64,000 bases of DNA. It comes from Lachnospiraceae bacterium FE2018 (GTDB lineage: Bacteria; Bacillota; Clostridia; Lachnospirales; Lachnospiraceae). The position numbers and the translations under genes were made by a program. The DNA lies in NCBI GenBank assembly GCA_000702845.1, contig JNKK01000003.1, positions 102,123 through 166,122 on the forward strand, written 5' to 3'. Below, in pieces: positions 51,926 to 59,867 of the stretch. Position 1 is the first letter of the stretch. The number at the start of each line of letters is the position of its first letter. The notes beneath the pieces are model-generated. The model did not search any database, was not told the origin of the DNA, and worked only from the letters and a program-made list of their open reading frames with translations.

Positions 51926-52528
51926 TTATTTGAATATCTTTGCGAGCTGCTTCACGATCTGTTTGATCGAGCGGCTGCTCGTGTTAATAAAGAGATCGTA
52001 ATCCAGCAGTTCTTTCCAGCGCTCACCGGTGAATGTCTCATAGTAGGTCGCGCGGTTCTTATTCACCCGGTTGATCTGTCTGCGAAGATCTGCATCTGAC
52101 AGATGCTCGTCTGTCGGTGCCTTTTCACGGCAGCGTCTCATACGCGCACCCATGTCTGCGTATACGAAAATACGATACGGATTCATATCCCGCAGAATAT
52201 AGTTTGCACAGCGCCCGACGATGATGCAATCTGATTTTTCTGCCAGTTCGCGGATAATATGGCTCTGGGACTGAGAAATCTGGCTCACCTGATTGAACAT
52301 CTCGTCGCCGCCCAGATAAAACCGGTTTCCGATGGTGATCGGGTAGGAATAAAACGGTTTCCGGTAGAATACATTTCTGACATATTCTTCTGAAAGTTCC
52401 GTTTCTTCCGAAATAGCCTCAATAACTTCATGATCATAGTAAGCGATCTGAAGCTCTTCTGAAAGACGCCGCGCCAGCTCACGTCCGCCGCTGCCAAATT
52501 CACGGTTAACAGTAATGATTCGATTCAT
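51926..52528 (-). CDS. Cytidylate-kinase-like protein
   Basis: 200 residues of the cytidylate-kinase-like family, not the Cmk housekeeping enzyme. P-loop variant ITVNREFGSGGRELARRL, IAYYDHEVIEAI, CIIVGRCANYIL (Walker B region) and a lid with several Arg (RMRRCREK). It probably phosphorylates a nucleotide or related small molecule; the substrate is not known for the family. ATG 52528 is preceded by GGGGAA. The PPK2 gene is 87 bp upstream on the same strand. Confidence 0.88.
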   Translation of the reverse strand: MNRIITVNREFGSGGRELARRLSEELQIAYYDHEVIEAISEETELSEEYVRNVFYRKPFYSYPITIGNRFYLGGDEMFNQVSQISQSQSHIIRELAEKSDCIIVGRCANYILRDMNPYRIFVYADMGARMRRCREKAPTDEHLSDADLRRQINRVNKNRATYYETFTGERWKELLDYDLFINTSSRSIKQIVKQLAKIFK

Positions 52529-52615
52529 ATTTGGTTCCCCATTCCTTTTTTTTTTCTTTACTACCACTGCAGGATGATCCGTTCTGCATTACACACAAAC
52601 TGTTATCCTGCATCC

Positions 52616-54094
52616 TCATGAGGTTGCCTTTCTGAGTGCGTCCGTCACAATCCGCAGCGCTTTCAGCCTCGCATAACGTTTATCTACAGACTCCAGGACG
52701 TGCCATGGTGCGAATACTGTATTGGTTTTCTGCAGCATCTCATTCACAGCTGCCTCGTAGAGATCCCATTTTTCGCGGTTGCGCCAGTCTTCTTCTGTAA
52801 TCTTCCACTGTTTTTCCGGCGTGTTCTGCCGTGCCGTAAAACGCTCCAGCTGCGTCTCATTGTCGATCTGCACCCAGAACTTAAGAATGACCGCGCCCCA
52901 GTCTGTCAGAATCCGCTCAAACTCGTTGATTTCATTATACGCTCTCTGCCAGTCATTTTCACTGCAAAAACCTTCGAGCCGCTCTACCATTACCCGCCCG
53001 TACCAGGTTCTGTCGAAAATTGCGATATGTCCGGTTCTGGGAAGTCTGTTCCAGAAACGCCACAGATAATGGCGGGCTTTCTCGTACGGTTCCGGACTGG
53101 CAATCGGATGAACGATATAGCCGCGCGGATCCAGCGCGCTGGTGATCCGTTTGATATTTCCGCCTTTTCCGGCTGCATCCCACCCTTCATAAGCTATGAT
53201 GACAGGAATCTTTTTCCGGTACAGCTTGTTATGAAGTGCAGACAGTTCTGCCTGCAGGCTGTCGAGTTCCTTTTTATAGGCCTCCGGTTCAACGGTTTTA
53301 TCACGCAGTGAAATATCCGCCAGCTTCTCAATCGACTGCAGCGGGAAGGTATTCTGCAGGATCGGCACCGCCAGAGCGGCATTTTTCAGTGCTGTATCGA
53401 TCCCCTGATTCAGAAACTGGAGCACCTGCAGTTCCGCCCATCTTTTATCTTTTGCATCGATGATATACCACGGTGCATAGGACCGGTTCGTATCCTCCAG
53501 ATACTGATCATAGACTTCCCTGCACAGCTTATAATTTGCATTTTCCCAGAGATCGTCCTCGTTAACACGCCACTTCGTGTTTTTATCAGACAGTAGTTCT
53601 TCCAGCCTGCGTTTCTGTTCCTTTCTGCCGATGTGAAAGAAAAACTTCATGACAAGATAACCGTTATCCGTCAGCTGCCGTTCTGTCAGATTGATTTCGC
53701 GGATTTTCTCCTGATACTGTGCTCCGTAATCAATCTCTCCGCTCAGCACGCCGCGCGTGACGCCTCCCATCCAGCAGGTGTCAAAAAATTTAAACTTGCC
53801 GGCCTCGGGAATCTCCACGAAATACCGGTACAGAAACGGCTTGCGAAGCTGATCTTCTGTTGCGGGTGCATCCATCGTCGCAACCTGGAAGAAGCGCGGA
53901 TCGATGTTCTGAATCACCTCACCCATAACACTGCCTTTGCCGGCTGCACCCCAGCCCTCGAAAACGACCATCACCGGCAATTTTGCTTCTTTGATCTGCA
54001 TCTGGTACGATGCCAGCTTTTCACGCTCTGCGGCGAGCTGCTCCCGGAGTGTCTCCTTCTCCGGTTTTACTGCTTTCACAAACTCTTTCAGCAT
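52616..54094 (-). CDS. Polyphosphate:nucleotide phosphotransferase, two PPK2 domains
   Basis: 492 residues with tandem PPK2 domains. The N-domain has VVFEGWGAAGKGSVMGEV and FFDTCWMGG; the C-domain has IAYEGWDAAGKGGNIKRI, HYLWRFWNRLPRTGH and IFDRTWYGRVMVERLEGF. In two-domain (class II, PAP-type) enzymes the C-domain is catalytic and phosphorylates AMP to ADP from polyphosphate; the N-domain here has lost the aromatic/Arg lid (CWMGG for WYGR), consistent with that. GAGG precedes the ATG. Links phosphate storage to nucleotide energy. Confidence 0.94.
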   Translation of the reverse strand: MLKEFVKAVKPEKETLREQLAAEREKLASYQMQIKEAKLPVMVVFEGWGAAGKGSVMGEVIQNIDPRFFQVATMDAPATEDQLRKPFLYRYFVEIPEAGKFKFFDTCWMGGVTRGVLSGEIDYGAQYQEKIREINLTERQLTDNGYLVMKFFFHIGRKEQKRRLEELLSDKNTKWRVNEDDLWENANYKLCREVYDQYLEDTNRSYAPWYIIDAKDKRWAELQVLQFLNQGIDTALKNAALAVPILQNTFPLQSIEKLADISLRDKTVEPEAYKKELDSLQAELSALHNKLYRKKIPVIIAYEGWDAAGKGGNIKRITSALDPRGYIVHPIASPEPYEKARHYLWRFWNRLPRTGHIAIFDRTWYGRVMVERLEGFCSENDWQRAYNEINEFERILTDWGAVILKFWVQIDNETQLERFTARQNTPEKQWKITEEDWRNREKWDLYEAAVNEMLQKTNTVFAPWHVLESVDKRYARLKALRIVTDALRKATS

Positions 54095-54182
54095 AGATCA
54101 TCACCTCGTTTCCGTATCTGATTTCCTGTACTGTTTTCGTTTCCGCAGCACAACTGCTGCCCTGATTCCTATGATTGTCTGA

Positions 54183-54437
54183 TCAGTTGTTTTCTTCTTC
54201 CTCTTCAATCTCATGCCAGAGTCCTGTCATAATCAACGCCTGACATGCGTCCGCAACTGAAGTGACCGGAACATAGATTTCATAAGCAGTTGGTTCGTCA
54301 CTCTGGTAAACCGATGCATCTTTCGGTGCACCGACCTGCACCTGTCTGGAACGGATTCCTTCATCCTCAAGCGCGGCAGTGATGTAAGCTGCCTGAATAA
54401 AGCTCACTGTTTTACAAAGCAATGCTTCCTGTTCCAT
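54183..54437 (-). CDS. DUF2007-like small protein
   Basis: 84 residues: LLCKTVSFIQAAYITAALED, GIRSRQVQVG, YEIYVPVTSVADACQALI, then an acidic tail (EIEEEEENN). The pattern is that of the DUF2007 / putative signal-transducing protein family, a small ferredoxin-like fold of unknown job. GGAG precedes the ATG. It lies just downstream of the orphan RNA terminator and 88 bp before the PPK2 gene. Confidence 0.75.
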   Translation of the reverse strand: MEQEALLCKTVSFIQAAYITAALEDEGIRSRQVQVGAPKDASVYQSDEPTAYEIYVPVTSVADACQALIMTGLWHEIEEEEENN

Positions 54438-54502
54438 TATTCTGTCTCCGTTTCAAATAGAAATGATCTGCTTATATTTTACAGCGTACACAGCATCCTG
54501 TC

Positions 54503-54706
54503 AAAAAAACAAGGATGCAAAATAGCATCCCCGGAGAAAATCTGTTTGATATGATTTTAGGGCTGCCAGATCTTCCCGATCCAACAGCCCTATCGATGAA
54601 AGTTCAGAAGTCTCACTTTATAACCTCACTTTCTATCATATTTTTTTGGGATTTCTTATTATAGGATCCCGCCCTTTGAGCCCTGTAAAGTGGTCTCACT
54701 CCTTGT
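54503..54706 (-). ncRNA. Orphan structured RNA of about 200 nt, class unknown
   Basis: It has its own promoter (minus strand TTGACA at 54734-54739, 17 bp, TATATT at 54711-54716) and intrinsic terminator (GGATGC/GCATCC at 54513-54530, then TTGTTTTTTT). Inside, AUAUGAU and AUCAUAU can close a three-way junction holding two hairpins: 54598-54633 (GAAAGU/ACUUUC) and 54559-54591 (13-bp stem, GGGAA loop). A 5' hairpin GGGAU/AUCCC is at 54648-54670. The start ACAAGG can pair with CCUUGU of the terminator. No frame looks coding. Size and layout recall 6S RNA, but I cannot confirm that. Confidence 0.6.
54513..54530 (-). terminator. Terminator of the orphan RNA
   Basis: Six-bp stem GGATGC-TATTTT-GCATCC followed by TTGTTTTTTTG on the minus strand. 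Confidence 0.8.
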
Positions 54707-54710
54707 ATAT

Positions 54711-54739
54711 AATATACTGTACTCTTCCTTAATTGTCAA
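54711..54739 (-). promoter_or_regulatory. Consensus promoter of the orphan RNA
   Basis: TTGACA, 17 bp, TATATT on the minus strand, the best promoter match seen in the window. It has no protein gene directly behind it. Confidence 0.75.
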
Positions 54740-54881
54740 TCATTTTCCGAATACTTTTTGTATTATATTTATTTTTCTGATATCTTACGATTATATTAAA
54801 ATCTGTAATAAAACAGCGCCGCATTGTTACGGCGCTGCAATTCTTTGTAATAATCATTCAGTTAACGATTCTCTGTGTCAG

Positions 54882-56282
54882 TCAGGACCTCTTTTTTTCC
54901 GCGTCAATGACCTTCTGATAGCGGTTTACCTCATCAGCAATTACATTGCTCAGCAGCAGCAGCGAGATCAGGTTCGGAATTGCCATCAGAGCGTTAAAGA
55001 TATCGGAGATATCCCATACAATACCGAGTGCCTGTGTACATCCCACAAAAACGATCAGAGAAAAGATAACTCTGTAGATAATATTGTATTTTGAATTTTT
55101 AAACAGATACTCGAATCCCTTTTCACCGTAGTACTCCCAGCCGAGAATGGTTGAGAACGCGAACAGAATGATGCCGACCGATACAACATATTTTCCGAAC
55201 GGTCCGAGAATTGATTCAAATGCCGCTGCAGTCAGCGCGACACCCTGCAGCGGTTCTCCGTCTGCTCCGATTGTTCCGAGAACACCCGAAGAGGCGATCG
55301 TCAGTCCGGTGATTGAACAGACAATAATTGTATCAATAAAGGTTCCGGTCATGCTGATGTAACCCTGTTTTGCCGGATCTGCCATGGTAGAAGCAGATGC
55401 CGGAATTGCTGCAGAACCAAGACCGGCTTCATTTGAAAATACACCGCGCGCAACACCGTACCGGATGGAGTTCATAACTGAAACAGTAATCGTTCCCACG
55501 ACGCCGCCACCGATTGCTTTCGGATTAAACGCCATCCCGAAAATCATATACAGACCGTGCGGAATATTCCGGTAATTCAGAACAATAACGATCAGACCGG
55601 AAATAATATAAAGGACTGCCATGACCGGCACAAGTACGGAAGAGACGTTGGAAATACTCTTAATTCCGCCGACGACAATCAGCAGTGTCAGAACTGTCAG
55701 CACGATACCGACAACATATTTTGGAATACCGAATGTACCGTTCAGTGAACCGGCAATTGAGTTTGCCTGAGAAAGGTTTCCGATACCAAAGGATGCCAGT
55801 ACGGTAAATAATGCAAACAGCGTTCCCATCACCAGACCGAACTGCTTGTTCTTAAAACCGTTCTTCATGGTGTACATCGGACCGCCGGCCACTTCACCGC
55901 GGTCATTTTTCTCGCGGTACTTTGCTGCAAGCATACACTCGCTGAATTTGGTGCTCAGTCCAAACAGCGCTGAGACCCACATCCATACCAGCGCGCCCGG
56001 ACCTCCGGCAAACATAGCTGTCGCAACACCGACGATGTTACCGGTACCGATGGTGGCTGCAAGCGCAGTCATCAGTGAAGCGAATGCTGAGACATCACCG
56101 TCTCCATGGCTGGTGTGTGCGTCCTTGCTGAATACATTTTTCAGTGCATGTCCGAGATTGCGCCATGGCAAAAACTTCAGACGAATGGTCAGAAAGACAC
56201 CTGTTCCGACCAGCAGGACCAGCATTACCGGTCCCCATACAAATCCGTCAACTGCTGAAATAATATGTGCAAATGTTTCCAA
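54882..56282 (-). CDS. Sodium:alanine (AGCS family) symporter
   Basis: 466 residues, about eleven helices; imports alanine or glycine with Na+ (or H+). Family marks: FVWGPVMLVLLVGTGVFLTI, ALAATIGTGNIVGVATAM, GPGALVWMWVSALFG, SNEAGLGSAAIPASA and WEYYGEKGFEYLF. The start is a TTG at 56282 with GGGGGAG four to five bases upstream; no suitable ATG occurs before the first helix. It follows mazG by 39 bp. No glycine riboswitch was seen ahead of it. Confidence 0.95.
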   Translation of the reverse strand: METFAHIISAVDGFVWGPVMLVLLVGTGVFLTIRLKFLPWRNLGHALKNVFSKDAHTSHGDGDVSAFASLMTALAATIGTGNIVGVATAMFAGGPGALVWMWVSALFGLSTKFSECMLAAKYREKNDRGEVAGGPMYTMKNGFKNKQFGLVMGTLFALFTVLASFGIGNLSQANSIAGSLNGTFGIPKYVVGIVLTVLTLLIVVGGIKSISNVSSVLVPVMAVLYIISGLIVIVLNYRNIPHGLYMIFGMAFNPKAIGGGVVGTITVSVMNSIRYGVARGVFSNEAGLGSAAIPASASTMADPAKQGYISMTGTFIDTIIVCSITGLTIASSGVLGTIGADGEPLQGVALTAAAFESILGPFGKYVVSVGIILFAFSTILGWEYYGEKGFEYLFKNSKYNIIYRVIFSLIVFVGCTQALGIVWDISDIFNALMAIPNLISLLLLSNVIADEVNRYQKVIDAEKKRS

Positions 56283-56321
56283 ACTTCTCCCCCTGTTTAT
56301 TCTCTGGTTTCCGATTTACAA

Positions 56322-56870
56322 TTATGCGTCAGTTTCCGTAAGAAAACCCTTGCGCCTGCGTGCGCGGTCTACAAGTTCCCGTGCCTCCAGCATAGCGTCC
56401 GGCAAATATGCGTCCATCCACTCTTTTCCGGCCTTTTCCCGCCGTTTGATCTCATCCCAGGACAACTGTTCCGTCGACTGCGGCTGTTCTGCTCCTGCAG
56501 ACATCAGGTGCTGTTCTGCTTCTGCAGGTGTATCCCGGTCTGCGGACTTCTGATGTGAAAATACATGCGGATGACGCCGCACCATTTTCTCACGGACCGT
56601 CCGGCAGACGTCGTCCATATTGAACAGGCCTTCTTCTTCGGCAATCTGTGCGTGCATAATGACCTGAAGCAGCAAATCTCCCAGTTCCTCCTGCAGTCCC
56701 TCCGGATTGCCCGTTTCCCGCAGAATATTGACACCGCAGATCACTTCTGCCGCCTCTTCTATACAGGTCGGCTTCAGTTCTTCGTGGGTCAGTGCGCGAT
56801 CCCAGGGACATCCGGTTTCCGGATCCCGCAATTGTTTTACAACCAGGCGCAAAGCTTCAAACTCTGTCAT
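56322..56870 (-). CDS. mazG: Nucleoside triphosphate pyrophosphohydrolase MazG
   Basis: 182 residues. Hydrolyses NTPs to NMP and PPi to cleanse abnormal nucleotides. Motifs: RDPETGCPWDRALTHEELKP, CIEEAAEVICGVN and EELGDLLLQVIMHAQIAEEE (the metal-binding ExxE...ExxD set). Length fits the single-domain MazG. Near residue 125 an AEQHLMSAGAEQPQSTEQ stretch, with small internal repeats, interrupts the usual sequence before LSWDEIKRREKAGK. ATG 56870 follows AAGGAG. Probably cotranscribed with the AGCS symporter. Confidence 0.94.
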   Translation of the reverse strand: MTEFEALRLVVKQLRDPETGCPWDRALTHEELKPTCIEEAAEVICGVNILRETGNPEGLQEELGDLLLQVIMHAQIAEEEGLFNMDDVCRTVREKMVRRHPHVFSHQKSADRDTPAEAEQHLMSAGAEQPQSTEQLSWDEIKRREKAGKEWMDAYLPDAMLEARELVDRARRRKGFLTETDA

Positions 56871-56949
56871 AGATGCTCCTTCCGGCACAACATTCATATA
56901 TTAACACGTTTTCGTATAATATGCAAAGAATTGAGAGATCTGTTTATCA

Positions 56950-57055
56950 GCCCGCCGCCTGACGCTCCACGCATCTGAGGCGGGGAACTGTTCCACTGCG
57001 TTCAAATCCACCGCCTGACGCTCTGCGCCTGAGGCGGTGGACTGTTTTGCTGTGT
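56950..57055 (-). repeat. Stop-codon-adjacent hairpin repeat, copies 3 and 4 in tandem
   Basis: Two units behind the aldo/keto reductase stop. Minus strand core: GCAGTGGAACAGTTCCCCGCC with hairpin arms CCGCCTCAG / CTGAGGCGG-like in each unit. First unit begins ACACAGCAAAACAGTCC directly at the stop codon. Confidence 0.7.
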
Positions 57056-58042
57056 TTAATCCATTGCCCATGCAGACAGTGCATCGATCTTCTCCAGATC
57101 TTCCTGCTCCAGAATCAGGCTTCCTCCTGCTGCATTGTCATTTACCTGCTCTGCCTTCCGCGCGCCGCAGAGGACACTCATAAACGGTTTCCGCGCGACA
57201 GTCCAGGCGATCACAAGACTTGCCATGGATGTCTCATACTTCTCACAGAGCGGTTTGAACTGTTCCAGCATCGCAAGCACCTTCTGCCGCTCTTCAGGCG
57301 CATAGAAGCGCAGGGTCTGTTTCGCTCTTCCTACCACTTCTGTCTGCATCGTGACTTTTCCGGTCAGAAGACCGCGCTCAAGCGGTGAATATGCCTGGAA
57401 CGTAATGCCGAGCTCCTCACAGGTGTCCATGATGCCGTTCTGCTCAACGGTCCGGTCCAGCATGCTGTATTTCTGCTGAATAATCGCAACCTTTCCGCAG
57501 GCTGCATATTCACGGATCTCTTCCGGGGTTACATTACATGCGCCGACTGCGCGGATTTTTCCCTGTTCAATCAGGCGGTCCATCGCGCCCATCGTCTCCT
57601 CAATCGGCGTCTTATTCGGCGGTATCGCCTGCCAGTGCGTCAGCAGAACATCGAGATGGTCTGTATTCAGACGCTTCAGCGTGCGGTCAACCTGCTCAAT
57701 AATGCTGTCGGCTGCCAGATTTCTGCACACATCTACACCGTCTCTGTGCATCAGAAGCGCGCATCCTTCTGTCTTATCCCAGATCAGGCCGCATTTTGAT
57801 ATCAGAACTATATCATCCCTTCTGCCCTCTATCGCTTTCCCGACGACTTCTTCGCTGTGTCCGAGGCCATAAGCGGGCGCTGTGTCGATCAACGTAATTC
57901 CCTGATCGATGGCTGCCTGAATTGCATAGATGGACGTACGATCATCACTGTGTCCCCACTGGCTGTCTCCTCCGATCGCCCACGTTCCCAGTCCGATGAC
58001 AGTCGCTTCGATATCCGACTGTCCAAGTTTTCTGTACTGCAT
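57056..58042 (-). CDS. Aldo/keto reductase
   Basis: 328 residues, TIM barrel. NADPH site and catalytic residues: LIDTAPAYGLGHSEEVVG (Asp, Tyr), ISKCGL (Lys), LLTHWQ (His) and the C-terminal AWTVARKPFMSVLCGARKAEQ. Related to the AKR11/YdhF-like oxidoreductases; the physiological aldehyde or ketone is unknown. AGGAGG precedes the ATG. Confidence 0.94.
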   Translation of the reverse strand: MQYRKLGQSDIEATVIGLGTWAIGGDSQWGHSDDRTSIYAIQAAIDQGITLIDTAPAYGLGHSEEVVGKAIEGRRDDIVLISKCGLIWDKTEGCALLMHRDGVDVCRNLAADSIIEQVDRTLKRLNTDHLDVLLTHWQAIPPNKTPIEETMGAMDRLIEQGKIRAVGACNVTPEEIREYAACGKVAIIQQKYSMLDRTVEQNGIMDTCEELGITFQAYSPLERGLLTGKVTMQTEVVGRAKQTLRFYAPEERQKVLAMLEQFKPLCEKYETSMASLVIAWTVARKPFMSVLCGARKAEQVNDNAAGGSLILEQEDLEKIDALSAWAMD

Positions 58043-58249
58043 ACGTCACCTCCTGATCTTTTGATATAAAAAGATATTTTTTTATATCTATTGTATAGAA
58101 ACCGAAAAATCTTTCAAGTCCCTTTTCCGTCTGTTGGACATCAGACGGACCTGACAGACTATTATGCAGTTATAGAAAACATCAAACAGGCAGGCAAAAA
58201 TAAATTAGGCAAATATATATTCATAATACAATGCAGGAGGTATAACGAT

Positions 58250-58993
58250 ATGTGGAATCGAAAGGAATTAAAACAAAAAGGAAAACTGGCCTTTAAGGCC
58301 AACTATTGGAAATGTGTTCTGTCAGCATTCCTGCTGTCTCTGATGGCTTATGTAACCGCGTTCTCTTCCTATACCAGAAACACGAATAACGCATCGGATC
58401 CCCGGAAGATTTCCGAAGCACTGGATTCTTTTAAGGCACTCATAGAGCAGAACCCGAATATGGCCGGTACCATTATCACCATTATCGCAGCCATCGGAGG
58501 TTTTTTCATTGTCGTACGGTTTCTGTTGAAAATCTTTCTGTTCAATCCCCTGAAAGTCGGTTGTTACCAGTTCTTCAGGGAGAATGTACATTCCGGCAAA
58601 GCAGGTCTTGATCAGTTGAAAAAAGGGTTTGGAGACTACGGTCACACCTTCATCACCCTGTTCCTGCGGGATCTGTTCCTGATCTTCTGGTCATTCCTGT
58701 TCATTATTCCGGGAATTGTGAAGTCCTATTCCTACCGGATGGTGCCGTTTATCATTAAAGACCGGCCGGATCTCTCAGCGACGGAAGTCATCAGCGAATC
58801 CCGCCGCATGATGCAGGGACACAAATGGAACACCTTCGTACTGGATCTGTCCTTCCTCGGATGGGCATTGCTCGGGGTCCTCACACTGGGACTTGTCTCT
58901 GTTTTCTGGACAGAACCCTATTATCGGAACACGCACGCAGCACTGTATCTGCAGCTCAGCGGACAGAACACGCAGGCAGAATCAGATTTCTGA
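58250..58993 (+). CDS. DUF975 family membrane protein
   Basis: 247 residues. Starts MWNRKELKQKGKLAFKANYW and holds four to five helices, with the family segments FNPLKVGCYQFFRENV and IPGIVKSYSYRMVPFI followed by RMMQGHKWNTFVLDLSFLGW. Function unknown for DUF975. ATG 58250 is chosen because GGAGG lies eight bases before it; a longer frame has none. Terminator hairpin at 59061-59082. Confidence 0.9.
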   Translation: MWNRKELKQKGKLAFKANYWKCVLSAFLLSLMAYVTAFSSYTRNTNNASDPRKISEALDSFKALIEQNPNMAGTIITIIAAIGGFFIVVRFLLKIFLFNPLKVGCYQFFRENVHSGKAGLDQLKKGFGDYGHTFITLFLRDLFLIFWSFLFIIPGIVKSYSYRMVPFIIKDRPDLSATEVISESRRMMQGHKWNTFVLDLSFLGWALLGVLTLGLVSVFWTEPYYRNTHAALYLQLSGQNTQAESDF

Positions 58994-59060
58994 ACATCAT
59001 TTACCCGTCATCTCTAAAGTCACAGGTTTCCTGCGGTAAAGAATGATACGACCCGAAAAA

Positions 59061-59082
59061 AGCGCCGGCTTGTCCCGGCGCT
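59061..59082 (+). terminator. Terminator after the DUF975 gene
   Basis: AGCGCCGG / CCGGCGCT stem followed by TCGTTTTG; part of the unit (CTTGTCCCGGCGCTT) recurs 33 bp later. Confidence 0.75.
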
Positions 59083-59132
59083 TCGTTTTGTCCGGCACTT
59101 CAGCTTGTCCCGGCGCTTTTCCACTATCTGAT

Positions 59133-59864
59133 CTATAAAAAATATTTTCGGATCTGCTCCGCAAACTGCATGTGTCCCTTCTCAGAGAAATGTACATAAT
59201 CGGAAGCCAGATCGATCGTCCATTTTCCGGCATCAACAAAGATGGTCTGTGTCTCGTCTGCGATCTTCTCATACATTTGTGTCAGCCTGCGGCTCTCCTC
59301 CCGGCATCTTCTGAAAAAAACACCCTCGGTCAGCGTTTCAAACAAGACCGGCGGCGCGATCAGCATCCGTTCCATCTCAGGATATTTCATTCGGAGAAAA
59401 AGCAGAAACTGACGCATCTGCGCTGCCGGAAGGGCCGCGTCCGGATGATGTGTCAGCAGCAGATCGTTGGTTCCCAGCATGACTGCAAACCGGTCGACCG
59501 GCCAGACTTCCCGGATCATACTCTGAATATATCCCGACATCTGCGGCATCACCGGAACGCATCTGCCGTTCTGACCACGTGAAATAACTGTCCAGTGCTC
59601 CGGTATATCTGCATCTGGCTGGCGGGTGTCCTCTGTACCGGCAAATTCTGCATCCGGCTGGCAGGCATCCTCTGTACCGGCAAATTCTGCAGCCGGCTGG
59701 CAGGTGGCCTCTGTACCGGCAAATTCTGCATCCTGCATCTTCTCCGCATCCAGCATCCTCTGCAGCCGGTCCGTCCACCTTACAGAGGCCGGATAACGGT
59801 CGTCGAACGGATCTCTCGGATCAAAACCATACGTATTGGAATCCCCAAAAAATACTACCCTCAT
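59133..59864 (-). CDS. SGNH/GDSL hydrolase with in-frame 13-residue repeats
   Basis: 243 residues. Block I FFGDSNTYGFDP (Ser nucleophile), block III MLGTNDLL (Asn) and block V SDYVHFSEKGH (Asp-x-x-His) define an SGNH esterase or acyl hydrolase; no signal peptide is visible. Between blocks, about residues 45-90, three copies of an AEFAGTEDACQPD-like 13-mer are inserted, encoded by 39-bp DNA repeats at about 59620-59735. The ribosome site lies within the last codons of dinB (stop at 59868), so it is translationally coupled to dinB. Confidence 0.88.
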   Translation of the reverse strand: MRVVFFGDSNTYGFDPRDPFDDRYPASVRWTDRLQRMLDAEKMQDAEFAGTEATCQPAAEFAGTEDACQPDAEFAGTEDTRQPDADIPEHWTVISRGQNGRCVPVMPQMSGYIQSMIREVWPVDRFAVMLGTNDLLLTHHPDAALPAAQMRQFLLFLRMKYPEMERMLIAPPVLFETLTEGVFFRRCREESRRLTQMYEKIADETQTIFVDAGKWTIDLASDYVHFSEKGHMQFAEQIRKYFL

Positions 59865-59867
59865 ATT

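Noticed and set aside
56283..56321. Glycine riboswitch for the AGCS symporter
   Set aside because: The gap to mazG is only 39 bp and holds just a ribosome site.
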